From: Trochalopteron elliotii
Lineage: Eukaryota; Chordata; Aves; Passeriformes; Leiothrichidae
Assembly: GCA_024734555.1 (NCBI GenBank)
Contig: JANPWX010000118.1
Location: 416,117 to 480,116, forward strand
Reading direction: 5' to 3'
DNA length: 64,000 nucleotides
Position numbers and translations under genes: made by a program. The notes under the pieces were generated by a model. It saw only the letters and a list, made by a program, of their open reading frames with translations. It made no database searches and was not told the DNA's origin. Below are positions 40,518 through 52,212 of the stretch, piece after piece (the stretch's first letter is position 1; each line of letters begins with the position of its first letter).

Positions 40518-43500
40518 CTGGAGCAGAACACAAGACAAGGCAAACTCAGAAGCTTCACCCCTCTGCGAGGCCAGGCTTGGCTCCGAGGGGCTCATCCAGC
40601 CACGGGTGGTGGGAGCCAGGTGTGCAGAGCTGCTCAGCACTCTGAGCTCACAGCACCTTCAGGAATCACACCAAATGCCTGAGCCCCAGAGAAGCCTCAC
40701 TACTGCCCTGTGATGTTGAGCTCTTGCCCCAGCCATTTTCAGGGCTGAAGGGGGCCAGGAGGCCTCTTGGCTCCCCCTCCCCACATGCTCACAGGGACCA
40801 AGGATGGGGCTCTCTTTGCCAACACCCCCGGGCTGGGGTGGAGTGAGGGCTTGTTCCCCCAGGCCCAGCCCTGTGGTGCAGAGGGACAGCTCTGCAGGCA
40901 GCCTGCCCACAGCAAACCCAGCTGTTACCTGCAGCCTCCTGCAGCTCCAGTCTCAGCCGCTGCTCCAGCAGCTCCAGGGGAATCTCCTCCCGTGCCCGCC
41001 CAGCTCGCCAGAAGTCCAGGGCGACCTCGTTGATGGTGTTGCCACCAAGATTGCTGCAGACACAGAGGGAAGTCACTCAAGATTTCTCCCTCTTGAGAGA
41101 TGAGCTGCTGAGAGCTGCCAGCACCTTCCCTGCAGACAGGCCCCAGCATTTCTGTTGGCAACAGAGGATTTGCTGTCTAGGATGAGCACGTGGAGAGCCA
41201 GCCTTCTTCCCAAAGAGCCCCATTCCATAGGCACTGATGCAGCTGTCTGCCATCCTGCCAGCTCAGACCCAGGGGCAGCAGGATCCTCCACCTCCCTCAG
41301 TGCCCTGTCCTGGCTTGGGAAGCCATCGACCTGGCAGGTGACACTTGGCTCCACACCAAATGCTGAACAAGCCACCACAAGGTCCAGGTTAAAGGGCAGA
41401 GCACATGGCAGGAGTCCCACTGGAAGTAAAGGTCCAGGGCAGGTATTCAAGTGTCAGCCCTGGACTTGGCAAAACATCCTCTGCCCATGGGACAAAGCAG
41501 CAGCACAGTTCCTACCTAAGGACTCCTCTGGACACCCATGGGGGCAGGGTGGTGGGGTTTGCAAGGTCCTGGCAGCTGCTGAGGGTCCCAGGACAGCCCT
41601 TCACCTTGGAAAGCAGCTCCAGGAATGGTGTTCCCCTCCAGGTGCTGGTGAGGGGTTTGCCCCCAGCCCTGAATGCCCCAGTGAACTGGGAACCAGCTGG
41701 ATGCAGAGACTGTGTGGGTGGGAGGCACAGATCTTGCACCCCATCCTCATGTCAGAGGCTCTGGACCCCAGATGGAAGGCAGGGGAAATTAAATGCCACT
41801 AGTGATTCCCACCATGCCCCCACCCCTTGTCAGGGAGAAAACAGCTGGTACTGACCCTGCTCCCAGCCCCAACTGGGCAGAAACAGCCCCTGTGGGCTGG
41901 ACAGGCAGCCAGTCCCACCCTGGCCCCAACTCCCACACCTGGGCAAAGCTGCAGGACTGTGCCAATGTCCACAGCAGCCCTGGGGCAGAGCCAACCCTCC
42001 TAAAGCAGGTCAGTGTCACACTGCCACCAGCAATGATGAAACCTCTGGGATTACACACTGCTGCAGTTCAAGGCACCCTGCTCCCCTCTGCTTGGTGACA
42101 TGGGGGTGGGTGACACGGTGTCCATTCCTGGGGGGTGACACAGTGTCCATTCCTGGGGGGTGACACAGTGTCCATTCCTGACCTTCATGGCTGCAGGCAG
42201 GACACAAGGTCAGCCCAGAGCAGCTGCCAGCACGTCCACCCTGTGCTGAGCAAGCAGGGCAGGACCTGCCCCTGCCACCACGGCTCCTTCCACACAGGGG
42301 GAACAGAGTGTGGGGAGTTCCACGGGCTCTGGGCACACAGACACGTCCTCACAGGCAGGGAAACCTCTCTGGGGGAACCACCAAGCCTGGAGGTTGGAAC
42401 ACTTGCCTGGATGGTGGGAGGTGGAGGAGGAATGGTCTGCTCACCTCCAACCAGAGCCAAGCTCAAGGCTGCAATTCCTAAACTGAAGGGGGCCCAAGAT
42501 GCTGAACTCTCACTCTTTAGGGGCACTTCAGTCAGGTGCCTGCTTCACAGCCTGGTTTTGGGATCTCTCATTTCTCCCTCTAGCTGCATCCCACCCAGAG
42601 ACAGTGCTGGGGTGCACGTGTGCCCAACTCCTGGGAAAGGAACCAACTAAACCAGGCTGTGCTGATGGCAGGATCAGCCTCACAGCACTTCAGTCTGCAG
42701 CCACGGCCAGGCAGTGGCAACTTCCCAGCTCCCAGGAACTTCCCACCAAGACCTTCAGCCCCAGCTCTGCTCCCTGGAGTGTGACATCTCCTGCTCAGCT
42801 GGGCTGGGGGACTCCATGTCAACTGGCTCTGCTTCCTTCCAACAGACACTGACTCAGGTGTCCCAACTCAGCTGGACCTCAGCTCCTCCTGCAAATTCCC
42901 TGTTCCCAGGGAGGATCCATAGATAAAACTGAACATGGAGGAAGCCACCATGAGGGAAAGAGGTACCCGTGCCCTCCCCTGCAGCCTCAGCCCCTTGTAT
43001 CACACACCTCTGGGGATAAATACCATCACTTGGCCCTTCCCCATCCCTTCAGGGGCCCAGGAATCACCTGAGGAAGAGGAAGATGGATCTCTGCTGATCC
43101 TCACTGTCCTGTGGAGCCATGAAGGGCCTGATGGCATCCAGGAGGCTGGAATGCAGCTTCTCTGCCTCATCAAAGATAAACAGGGCCTGCCTGCAGCGCT
43201 GCAGGGTCTCGCTGATCTGCCTGTGCAGCTGGGCCTGCAGGGAGGGGAGGAGAGTCAGGAGTCCCTGGGATAACCCAGCCAAGCACCACAGCTGCTCCAT
43301 CTCCTCCCACCCAGCGGGACGGGGCAGAGAACAGGAAGAGCAAAGGCAGGAAAATGAGTGAGGTGAGATGAATTAGTTTAATAAGGGAAGGAAAGAGGAA
43401 AGGAAGAAACCAAGTGGTGCAAAGGCAGCCAACCACTCTGCCACAAACAGACTGATGTCCAGCCAGTCTCTGAGCAAAGAGAACAAACCCCAAACCCCCT

Positions 43501-45491
43501 CCCTGCAGCTTTTATTCCTGAGCATGACAGTAAATGACACGGAATATCCCTCTGGCACTAGGGCTCAGCTCTTTGGTGTGTCTCAAACTCCTTGTCCACC
43601 TCAGGGGCTGAGTGGGAGAGGGGGGAAGCCTTGAGGCTGTGCAAGCACTGCTCAGCAGTAACCAGGACAGCACTGTGGGATCCAGTTTCACTCCCAAACC
43701 CAAGCCACAGCCCCACACGGGAAGGACACAAACTCCAGCCCAGCTCACACACTGGACCATCCTGTGTTGCTGGCTCTCACCTTGTAGGAGTCCAGGTAGT
43801 TGTGATGTGGGAAGTGCAGGAGGGAGACAAACACCCTGACACAGTCACTCTTCAGCCCGTCCCGGTACAGGTGACTGGCCACCATCCGAGCCACAAAGTT
43901 CTTCCCTGTGCCAGACCAGCCATGGAAGGACAGGACCAGAGCCTTCTGGGGCCGTGGGCTCTGCAGGAACCCCTGCACTGCCTGCACCACCACCTCCTTG
44001 GCCAAGTGCTGCCCGTGGAGCTGCCCATGGAGATCTGCCTCCAGCCCTGCACAGAGAGAGCACGAGCTCAGCCTTCTACTGCCAGCACAGCTACTGCAGT
44101 GGGGAATAAGAGGAGAAAACGTGGCAGGGCTGCCTGGCTGAGAGGACTCTGAAGGGACATTAAAGCCACTTAGGCTGCCTGTATCCTGCCTACATCGGTC
44201 TGTGGCCCCAAAAAGACACAAGTCTTCCAGTGACTCCTTTTTTCCTTTAGGAAGAGGTGGAGTAGTTTGGCAGCTGCAGAGAGCGCCGATGCCCAGAGTT
44301 CCTCCCAAACTCCCAACACAGGATTTGCACACCAGAAGCCTCAGGGACAGCAAAACACAAAAACACCTCCTCATGGCTTACACACAGGTCTCAGAGCGTG
44401 CCCTCCCGACCTAGGGCATGGTCCTGGGCCAGTATGGGTCCCATGCGACGTGCCTGGAAGCTGTGGCATGCAGGCAGGGCTCACAGCAAGCTGGAGCAAC
44501 TCCAGCAAACTCACTGCAATGCTGTGCAGCAAGGAACAAACTCTCTTTGGTCTCAGAACTTCAAACGGGACACAGGACTGAGCTCAGCCTCTCACCCTCC
44601 CACAGCTCAGCACCCTGCTCAGAAAAGCCCCGTACTAACATCACTGTCTAGAATACACTTTGACGGGAGAAACCCCCCAAAACAACCCAAAACACGAGCA
44701 GCACAGCCCCTACCTGTGATGTTGTTGATTATCCTGCAGTCTCCTGTCTCGCAGCACTTGCCGAAGCTGCAGTACCAGGCTGAGAGGATCTCCAAGTAAT
44801 CCTGGCCCACCAGAGGAAAACTCCAGCCTGGAGACGGGAGCAGAGAGGTTCCAGGAAAATGCCTTTTTAACATTTTGAGTAGACGCTCAGCTGAGCCCTG
44901 TTACGGCAGCCTCTCCCAGGCGCACGGACTCAGCAGTATGAGCTCAATGTGGGCAGCCCTGGCTGTGGGGAGGGACAGTGAGCTCGGAACTGGCAGCAGC
45001 TGGTCCGAGATGGCCCCGAGTGCCCGGGAGGAGCAGGAGCGCTCCCCTCACCCCGGGCTATGCCAAGGGGGGAGATGCCCGGGGCAGCAATGCCCGGGAA
45101 GGAAGGGCAGCGCCACAGGAACCGCGGCCACAGCAGCGTGTCCTGCCCTGCTGCTGAGGAGCGGCACAGAGAACATGGCAGAGAACAGAGCAAGGCGCTT
45201 ACTTGGGATGGGACCGGCCTCTCGTCCTTCTTGCTGCTTCTCCTCCTCCTCGCAGCCCTCCTGCCACACCCTGCACGCCAGGTACCGCCAATACTGCTTG
45301 GAGAGAGCGCCCACAGCTCCCAAATGCTTCTTCACGGCTTCGTACCTTCCCCTACCCCCCTCCGGCTCGGCTCCCGGCTCCTGTGGCCAGGGCCCCCGGG
45401 GCCGCGGCGTTGTCCCGGGGCTGCCCGAGCCGCCCAGGAGCAGCAGCAGCACCAGGACGCAGCAGCCGAGCCCGCGAGGTGACGATTTGGG
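40267..45491 (-). CDS. TOR3A: TOR3A (torsin-3A), AAA+ ATPase of the ER lumen, 6 exons, 5' end lost in gap
   Basis: Torsins are AAA+ ATPases of the ER and nuclear-envelope lumen that need LAP1/LULL1-type cofactors. TOR3A is the least understood member and is described as interferon-inducible in mammals. The exons on the minus strand are 45203-45491 (partial), 44714-44827, 43781-44046, 43068-43234, 40929-41053 and 40267-40517. All junctions keep frame and give 403 visible residues plus stop; the human protein has about 397. In order there is a leucine-rich signal peptide core, a Cys-rich region (AWYCSFGKCCETGDCR), Walker A GWSGTGKN, Walker B LFIFDEAEKL, and a C-terminal GCKSVPQRINYFLP with the torsin Gly-Cys-Lys sensor-2 motif. 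The initiator Met is not visible and must lie in the N run at 45492-45866. Torsin family membership is certain. Assignment to TOR3A rests on the sequence (ALSKQYW, GCKS..QRINYFL) and on lying next to ABL2 and FAM20B. Confidence 0.95.
40929..41053 (-). CDS. TOR3A: TOR3A exon 5
   Basis: This 125 nt exon between GTCTGCAG and GCTGCAG/GTAAC encodes NLGGNTINEVALDFWRAGRA and REEIPLELLEQRLRLELQEA. That matches the torsin segment with INEVALDFWR after the sensor-1 strand. Confidence 0.95.
42111..42180. repeat. 25 bp tandem repeat, about 2.8 copies
   Basis: The unit TGACACAGTGTCCATTCCTG plus a G run occurs at 42111-42135, 42136-42160 and, truncated, at 42161-42180. The first unit differs by one base. 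It lies in a TOR3A intron. Confidence 0.95.
43068..43234 (-). CDS. TOR3A: TOR3A exon 4 (Walker B)
   Basis: This 167 nt exon between CCCTGCAG and CTCAG/GTGAT encodes AQLHRQISETLQRCRQALFI, then FDEAEKLHSSLLDAIRPFMA and ending SIFLFL. It carries Walker B hydrophobics followed by DE, the catalytic pair. Confidence 0.96.
43781..44046 (-). CDS. TOR3A: TOR3A exon 3 (AAA+ domain with Walker A)
   Basis: This 266 nt exon between TGTGCAG and CTACAAG/GTGAG encodes LEADLHGQLHGQHLAKEVVV. It continues to ALVLSFHGWSGTGKNFVARM, with the torsin-type Walker A motif GxTGxGKN-like GWSGTGKN. The exon ends HFPHHNYLDSYK. The asparagine after the Walker lysine is characteristic of torsins. Confidence 0.96.
44714..44827 (-). 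CDS. TOR3A: TOR3A exon 2 (cysteine-rich segment)
   Basis: This 114 nt exon between CGTCTCCAG and ATCACAG/GTAGG encodes WSFPLVGQDYLEILSAWYCS and then FGKCCETGDCRIINNIT. The Cys pattern YCSF..CC..GDCRI is a torsin hallmark preceding the AAA+ domain. Confidence 0.95.
45203..45491 (-). CDS. TOR3A: TOR3A exon 1 (partial, signal peptide end and N-terminal region)
   Basis: The readable part encodes PKSSPRGLGCC, then the hydrophobic core VLVLLLLLGG, then a Pro/Gly-rich spacer and AVGALSKQYWRYLACRVW with acidic EEEE downstream. The donor is CCCA/GTAAG at 45203. The start codon is missing because the sequence runs into N at 45492. GC content is very high, typical of a bird first exon. Confidence 0.85.
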
Positions 45492-45866
45492 NNNNNNNNN
45501 NNNNNNNNNNNNNNNNNNNNNNNNNNNNNNNNNNNNNNNNNNNNNNNNNNNNNNNNNNNNNNNNNNNNNNNNNNNNNNNNNNNNNNNNNNNNNNNNNNNN
45601 NNNNNNNNNNNNNNNNNNNNNNNNNNNNNNNNNNNNNNNNNNNNNNNNNNNNNNNNNNNNNNNNNNNNNNNNNNNNNNNNNNNNNNNNNNNNNNNNNNNN
45701 NNNNNNNNNNNNNNNNNNNNNNNNNNNNNNNNNNNNNNNNNNNNNNNNNNNNNNNNNNNNNNNNNNNNNNNNNNNNNNNNNNNNNNNNNNNNNNNNNNNN
45801 NNNNNNNNNNNNNNNNNNNNNNNNNNNNNNNNNNNNNNNNNNNNNNNNNNNNNNNNNNNNNNNNNN
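45492..45866. other. Assembly gap (375 N)
   Basis: A run of undetermined bases bordered on both sides by very GC-rich sequence. It covers the TOR3A start codon, 5' UTR and probably the core promoter. The N count may be an estimate rather than a measured length. Confidence 1.
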
Positions 45867-46020
45867 ACAGGCTCCGGCCCCGCCCCGGGCCCGGCCGGCC
45901 CCGCCCGGGAGGAGAAGGAGCTGCCGGAGCCCGGGGAGGCTCCGGACAGCGCCGCCCGCAGAGCTGCAGCACCAGCCGGGGCAAGGCAAACAATCGGCTT
46001 TTTGAGTAGCCCAGCGCTCG
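45867..46020 (-). promoter_or_regulatory. CpG-rich upstream region of TOR3A
   Basis: Sequence right after the gap is dense in CpG and CCCGCCC boxes (CCCCGCCCCGGGCCCGGCC), consistent with Sp1-type sites of a CpG-island promoter for TOR3A. No TATA box is visible. Part of the promoter is hidden in the gap. Confidence 0.55.
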
Positions 46021-48730
46021 GCTGAGGTTTTGCGGCTGTTCCTCAGTGTCCTTTCAAAGAGGACACAAAAATCAGGGAGCAGCGGGTGAGTGAACACGGC
46101 TGTCCAGGCTGTGTTTGCTGCCTGCTTATCTTGGCATCCGAACTGACACCGAGGCCAAAATGCTTTGGAAATAGAAAGGATTTCAAGGTTATGCCACGTG
46201 GTCAGAAAAATAAAAGAAGGGTCATAAACAGAATTAATGCAGCCTGGTAATTCCGTGGTCCAGGTGGATGGGAGGAGGGATGCAGCCCAGGCATGGAGCA
46301 GAGTGCATCACCGTCTACAGGTGCCTGCAAATACTACACAGCAGCATTTAAGATACTGGGACTCACAAACCAGCCCCTTCCAGCTGCAAAAACAATGAGG
46401 TCGAAACCTGAATAACACTTGCAACAACTTAAACAGAACTAAAAATAGCGTATTAAAGAAACAAAAATCAAACTTGCTGTAGCTAAACTGCTGTCAGCCT
46501 TTCTGAAAACCAGTCGAGGCACCTGAAGCATATATACACATTTATAAAAAATTCATAGCTGGAACATTCAAACTTTACCCACCCAGGATAACTGCTCTAG
46601 TTGAAAAGGGCTTATTAAAAGGAGCAGATATAAAAAATAGGTGCTTACATGTTCCAAAAGAAAAATGAAAATTCTGAAGGATTCCTGGGATGTCAGCCCT
46701 GCCCAAGTGCAGCACATGGTAAGAGCCAGAAGGAAAAGCAGCTCTTTAGGAGGCCCTGGCACAGGGTGCCCAGAGAAGCTGTGGCTGCCCCAGGCCTGGA
46801 ACTTTCCAAGGTCAGGTTGGATGGGGCTTGGAGCACCCTGGTCTGGTGGAAGACGTCCCTGCCCATGGCAGGGGCTTGGAACAAGATGATTTTTAAAATC
46901 ACTCCCAACCCCACTCATTCTGGGGTTCTGTGAAGGGGGGGGGGGTGGTTAGGAAGCACATGGGTTTTTTTCCTTCCTCTGCTGAAACCCAAACTTTGCA
47001 GTTTGCTGATCTTGAGGTGAGTCTGGCAGCAGAGAGGCAGCTGCAGGGACCTGCACAGCCCTAGAGGTGATGGGAGGATGCTCAGCTTGTCACTCATGGC
47101 TGGTTATTCCAAGCAGTCTGTCCTGGTGAGCAGCAACCACCTGATTAGGACTCCACCACCTCAGCTCAGGTGCCATCTGAAGAGAAAACAGCACCACAAG
47201 AAATGGTTATGGAAATGGTTATGCCTGCCTTATTCCACACCCCCGTGCAGCTTGGGACAAGCAAACACTCAGAGGGAACCTCACAGTCCAGAATTTCATT
47301 CACAGGCTGTGCAGGGAAATGCCATGCAGGCATCTTTTAGTTTTTCCCCATTTCCATACAGCAATTTCTTCTGCACATCCATCTCTGCACTCTGACAGAA
47401 GGCAGGGGGAGAAGAGCCTCTCTCCAGAGCTCAGTATAACACAGCTATGGATTACGTCACTAAATAAAAGAAAGATCCAGAATAAAGGGTATGAAAGGTG
47501 TCCTTTCCCCTCCTTCCTTTTTTCCCCACAAAGTCCTATCTATCCCCAGCCTTTTAAAAATATTGGGATTCTACAAAGAACAAATCACCAGTCCCACACT
47601 TGGGATATATGAACTAGGCACTTCTTTTCTTAATTTTTAGATTCAGTAAAAAAAATAGTAGGGAAAGGATCTGAGGACTTCAGGGAAACTGCTTATTTTC
47701 AATCCCCTTTGGTTCTCCATTGGCCCAAAGTTGTTTGTGTTCATTCTTTTGTAAAAAAGTACATTCATTACATAATCAGAAACACTAAGATCTCCCAGTT
47801 ATACACATTCTCACCCCGTTACTAATGGCCAACCACTCCAAAAATACAGAGCAGCAGCACAACAAAGTGCTTGGAACAACAGCTCTCAACTGCCAGTTTC
47901 TGCCTGTCAGAACTTAAAAGCATCTGTAGCTGTTGAACTGCTCATACACACAAGCAAGAATGCTGCCCCACTCCCTGAGCAAACTGGCACCTCAAAAATA
48001 GAGATGGAGGAAAGGAAAAGTTACTGTCAGCACACAATGCTAGGAAACAAAAAAGCTCAGAACATCCTCCCCCACAAAACCCTCAAAATAAACCCCAGAA
48101 AGCAGTTCATACAGAACTCAATAATGCTGAAATCCGAAGCTTCAAGTGAGAAACTCTAAAGAAAAGCAGGTTTCACACCACCAGCTGATGCTACAGAGCA
48201 GGTGAAAGATCCCTGAATTCAGAAGTGCCTCTGAAACACTCACTGTTGGGGCATTAAGAAGACTCTGCTGCAGGCTGAGTAAAGCTCTGCTCTCAGGGGG
48301 AGCAGTCACCTGCCCCATCCCAATACAAGCTGAGCAAAGGCAGCCACAGACACCTGGCAGCTCCACAGACACCTCTCACAACCTGGGATCCATCCCTGGC
48401 TCCATGGAACAGCTCCTGGGACACTGCCAAGGGCTCAGCCCACGAGCTCAGCACATGCAGGGCCATGGGGTGCATGGGCAGAAGACCACCTCAATCTAGG
48501 TGTGTTTTATTTCTGTATCCCTTTGGGACACTCTTCTGTCCTTACCAACGAGGCTCTGGCAAACAAGCTGCATTTTTGGGATATACCTGACTGGAGTAAA
48601 TGCCATTGGCAAGCATGAGCAGAGGAGTAACTGGGAGACAGCAGCAGCAAACCACACATCCAGCCCACCACAGGCTGGAACTGGAGAGAGACAGACAGGG
48701 GAGGCAGAGAGAGACTTAGGCAATCCATCA
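46021..48730. other. Intergenic region between TOR3A and the FAM20B 3' end
   Basis: No gene was recognised. The stretch holds one CR1 fragment (46720-46933) followed at once by a G-run near 46936-46947. The remainder is ordinary AT-rich sequence. Confidence 0.7.
46720..46933 (+). mobile_element. CR1 LINE 3' fragment
   Basis: Reads GGCCCTGGCACAGGGTGCCC, AGAAGCTGTGGCTGCCCC, then CATGGCAGGGGCTTGGAACA and ends TTCTGGGGTTCTGTG. This is the 3' region of CR1 in sense orientation, truncated at its 5' end as is usual for these elements. Confidence 0.9.
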
Positions 48731-51700
48731 ATGTTGCTTTATTAAAATCTTTATTCACACAATGTTGCTTTATGTGGGATCTGACCCCAGGGGATAGGAG
48801 TAGAAAGTCATGATTGCATTCTGTTTGCTTATTAGCAACTCCATTTGTGCAGCAGCTCCCAGGGGCCTCCTCTGGCACATCCAAGAGCAGGCTCTGTTTC
48901 CAGCATCTTGCTCCAGCTGCTGCAGTAAATAAATTACCTTCTTAATAAATTAGTACTTTTGAGTTGAAGTTTGTTTGGCAAGACACACTCCAGTTCATCA
49001 GCTGCTGGAAGAGGAGCTGACTCGAGTGTCTCCTCCCCCTGATGGCTGATTTGGGAAGGAGGAGGTAAATAGCAGATGGCTGATGAGGCTCTCTTTAATT
49101 AGTTCTTGATTTCTGTGCTTCCAGTGCTCTGATATCATTGATAACCACGACACAACCAGTGTGAAACATCTGGGGCCAGTGGGTGACACGTGCACAGTGA
49201 ACAAGAATCAGAAGGTGTCTCCAAAACCTCCTCAACAGAGCACCTGCCTTGCAAACAATGTTATTTTTCAGAGATTCCAGCAGACCCTGTTGGCACCTGG
49301 ATGCTGCTCCTCATTTCCTTTGCAATGGTTACAATTTAAAATCTCTTGGGGTTCTGTGTTCAAGCAAAAGGACCACCACTGCCAAAAGGGTAGAAATTGT
49401 CACAAGGCCAAAACCACATCTTCCTGATTTTGGTTTAAGAGAGGAATTTATTTTTCTTTCCTGCTGCAGAACACCAACCTCCAGCAGTGTTTACAGCAAC
49501 CAGAATTATCAATAGCACAAATAAAAAACCAACCCCAAAAAAGAACCATTTCTTGCCTCCTTCTACTGATAATGCTGGACTTCATGCCCTTTGTCCACGA
49601 GTAAACCAACATAAACCAATACCCTGCTTTAAATCTTTGACATTTATACTGGGGCAAAACTTATCCCCAGGTTCCATCTGACAGCAAAAGCTTTAGCTTA
49701 GACAAATATGTAAGTCCTCCACACTAATTTCATTTCAAAGACATGAAAGACCTTTTTTTGAACCCACTATTCAATCAAATGTAAATATCAAGAGTGATCA
49801 TAGAGAAATCAAGAATTAAATTATGGCAGATCCCTCCCAAAATATTAAGAGCTCATGATTAAGCTCAAAGAGAAGAATATGCTTTTAGAAATGCTACAAG
49901 CCACCAACCATGTGCTTCACCATCTTCTCCTTGGGTAAATCATCTGAAATTTCCTGGGAAACAGCTTAAACCAGCACCTGCTCCTACCCCACAGGCACCA
50001 CCCACAGCTTCTAAAGCCTGTTCTGCTACCAGGTGATAGAGGAATGAGCTTCACAGTGTCCTCAAAGCTGGCTGTGTGTCACCATCCTAAGAACTCCAGT
50101 AAATAACTCCAGATCCCATCCCAGCATCTCACTGCTCTGGGGCACATCTGTGATTGTGGCCAAGTCCAGAAGAGAGCAAGAATAACATAAAATTCAATCT
50201 CAGGTAAACACTCACATTCTACTTTCAAGATACTCTGTTCATGCAATGAGAAAACAACTTTAACAAAATGAACCAATGCCTGTGTTTTTCAGATGAACTC
50301 TCTCCCTGACACCTCCTGGATCAGGTGTGGCCAAGGTGCAAGAACAGGAAACAGCTCTTTCCCTGCCTGCCACACTGCAGTTACAGAAATCCTGACAGGA
50401 AAGTCAAGGAAAAGGGCTCAAACTGACATTTTGGTGCTCTTGCTCTCAAGGCCAGTAACCTGTAATCACTTGGGGAAGGGAGCTCTTTCCTTACAGCAAG
50501 GACCATGCTGGCTGAATGCTGATGCAAAGCTGTTCCATTTGGAAACAGTGATGAAGCTGCTTCTCTTCTGGAGACACAAACTGAGAGCTGCCCCAAGGTG
50601 ATGAGTTTTATGACACAAACTCATTGGCAGCACAGGCTGCAGTGCTGAAAGACAACAGGACTAGCACAAAATGAGTACTGCAAGCCTGCCCTGAAAAGCC
50701 AACTTTTCTCTATCTGTGGCAAAAGCATTAGTGAGGACCCCAGGATGACCATCCCAGGCAGAACACTGCAGTGGGGGTTTGCAGGAAGCAGCAGGGGAAG
50801 GCAGAAAACCTCCTGGAAGTGGTCACAGCTTCTGAGCTCAGCCACAGCCAAACCAGGTGAAGGTGGGACCCCAACACTGGCGTTCCAAGAACAGCAGTGC
50901 TGAGCTGTGGTCACAGGGAGCAGCAGAAAGCTCTCTCAGGTGAGATGAAGAAGACAGACCACAGCTCAGGGCTGTCTGCACACCTCAGGTTACTGCTGGT
51001 GACTGGGGAAGTCCAGCAAACTCCTCTTCCCCCAGTCCCACAGGCCCAGAGGCTCCTCAGCACTCAGGGCTCACGGTAAAGCAGCCTGACCTCGCCACAC
51101 AGAACTGCTTACCAGGACAGATTCTGTCCTCCTCAGCTACAAGAGAATGAAAATTGAGTTATAAGGGACACAGGACTGCAAAGATATTTTCTCTACTCAG
51201 ACCTTGCCAGAATCCTTAAAAAACAAGGGTCAAGACACATGGAAACTTACTATAACCCCTTAATTATCAAGTGCTGTATAACCACCCTGTCCTCTCCTAA
51301 ATCTCCAACCCTGTGGATAAATCTTTGATAGGACTTCAGCAAAAACACTGAAGCATTATCACCCATGAGGCAACTCCCTTTCAAGCATTTTATCAAGGAA
51401 AAGCCAAGTGAGCAGCAGAGGCCCCCTCTCCCACCCCTCAGACAATCAGAAGAACATCCCACCCCCGGGGAGGGTGGCACAACTCTTCAGTCTAACAGTT
51501 CTTTTATTCACCCCTCGCTCGTTCTCTAGAGAAGCAGTAAAATGCCCAACCAGCTCAGAGCTGATTGTGTACAACCCTGAATCAGACAAACTCGCCAGAG
51601 TACAGGGGAAGAGAAGGGGAGAGGACTGCACTGTTCATCTCTGTCTGTCCCCTCTGGATTCAGTCCACAGAGGAGTTCTGTGCTCCACACACCAGCACCG

Positions 51701-51980
51701 AGAGCCGTCTGTATCCACTGCCGGCAATGGACACGCCACAGGGGCCACGATGCCACCACGGGGCTGAGCCATCCGAGGGCCCTTCCCACCTCTCACTGCT
51801 GCCAGCCCAAAGACAAAGCCAGTGTCACCTCCCTTCCTCTGCCTCAGCAGCGTTCCTGTTCATGTCAGTCCATCTTGGCCACAGCCCTTCTGAACTGATT
51901 GTGCTGTTTTTCTATCGCTTTTTTTTTGTTCGTTCGGTTGTTTTAAAAAAGGAGTTTCATCTGGTGTAATCCTGCTACGA
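48730..51980 (-). other. FAM20B: Probable FAM20B 3' untranslated region
   Basis: About 3.2 kb after the FAM20B stop on the minus strand with no coding sequence or transposon recognised. The distal limit depends on which of several AATAAA hexamers is used. Confidence 0.5.
48738..48755 (-). terminator. FAM20B: Two closely spaced poly(A) signals, candidate FAM20B 3' end
   Basis: TTTATT occurs at 48738-48743 and again at 48750-48755, giving two AATAAA hexamers on the minus strand. Placed about 3.2 kb after the FAM20B stop, they fit the long 3' UTR of this gene. Other TTTATT matches at 49444 and 51503 are possible earlier sites. Confidence 0.5.
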
Positions 51981-52212
51981 TTACAAGTGAGACAGAGTCA
52001 TCCTGTCTTCCACCAGCACAACATCTGGCCCAAACTGGTCTGTGCACTGCTTCACTGTGGCCAGGATGCTGAGCAGCCTCTGGTCCAGGGCGTCCAGGTG
52101 AGGCTCGGAGAGCACGGGGGAGATGGGGTCGTGTGACATGGCAGTTTTTAAGGCAGACTTCAGCACTCCGTTCTTCAGGTAATTCAGCCTGTTCCAGGTA
52201 GAAACCCGGATG
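51981..52212 (-). CDS. FAM20B: FAM20B terminal coding exon
   Basis: It starts after TTTTGCAG and encodes [20 protein letters not shown], then [20 protein letters not shown] and ends [10 protein letters not shown] before TAA at 51981-51983. Close identity to the human C-terminus as remembered makes the call firm. Confidence 0.96.

Larger units (their letters stand above)
40518..45202 (-). other. TOR3A introns
   Basis: Five introns lie here: 40518-40928, 41054-43067, 43235-43780, 44047-44713 and 44828-45202. All have GT/AG ends on the minus strand. They are GC-richer than the ABL2 introns. Apart from a 25 bp tandem repeat at 42111-42180, nothing further was recognised. Long open frames on the + strand here (for example 41155-41802) show no family features. 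Confidence 0.85.

Noticed and set aside
41155..41802. 215-codon + strand open frame
   Set aside because: It lies in a GC-rich TOR3A intron on the opposite strand with no recognisable domain.
44875..46097. Long open frames on both strands spanning the N run
   Set aside because: They are long only because N codons never read as stops. The minus-strand frame contains the true TOR3A exon 1 but its full extent is not a real protein.
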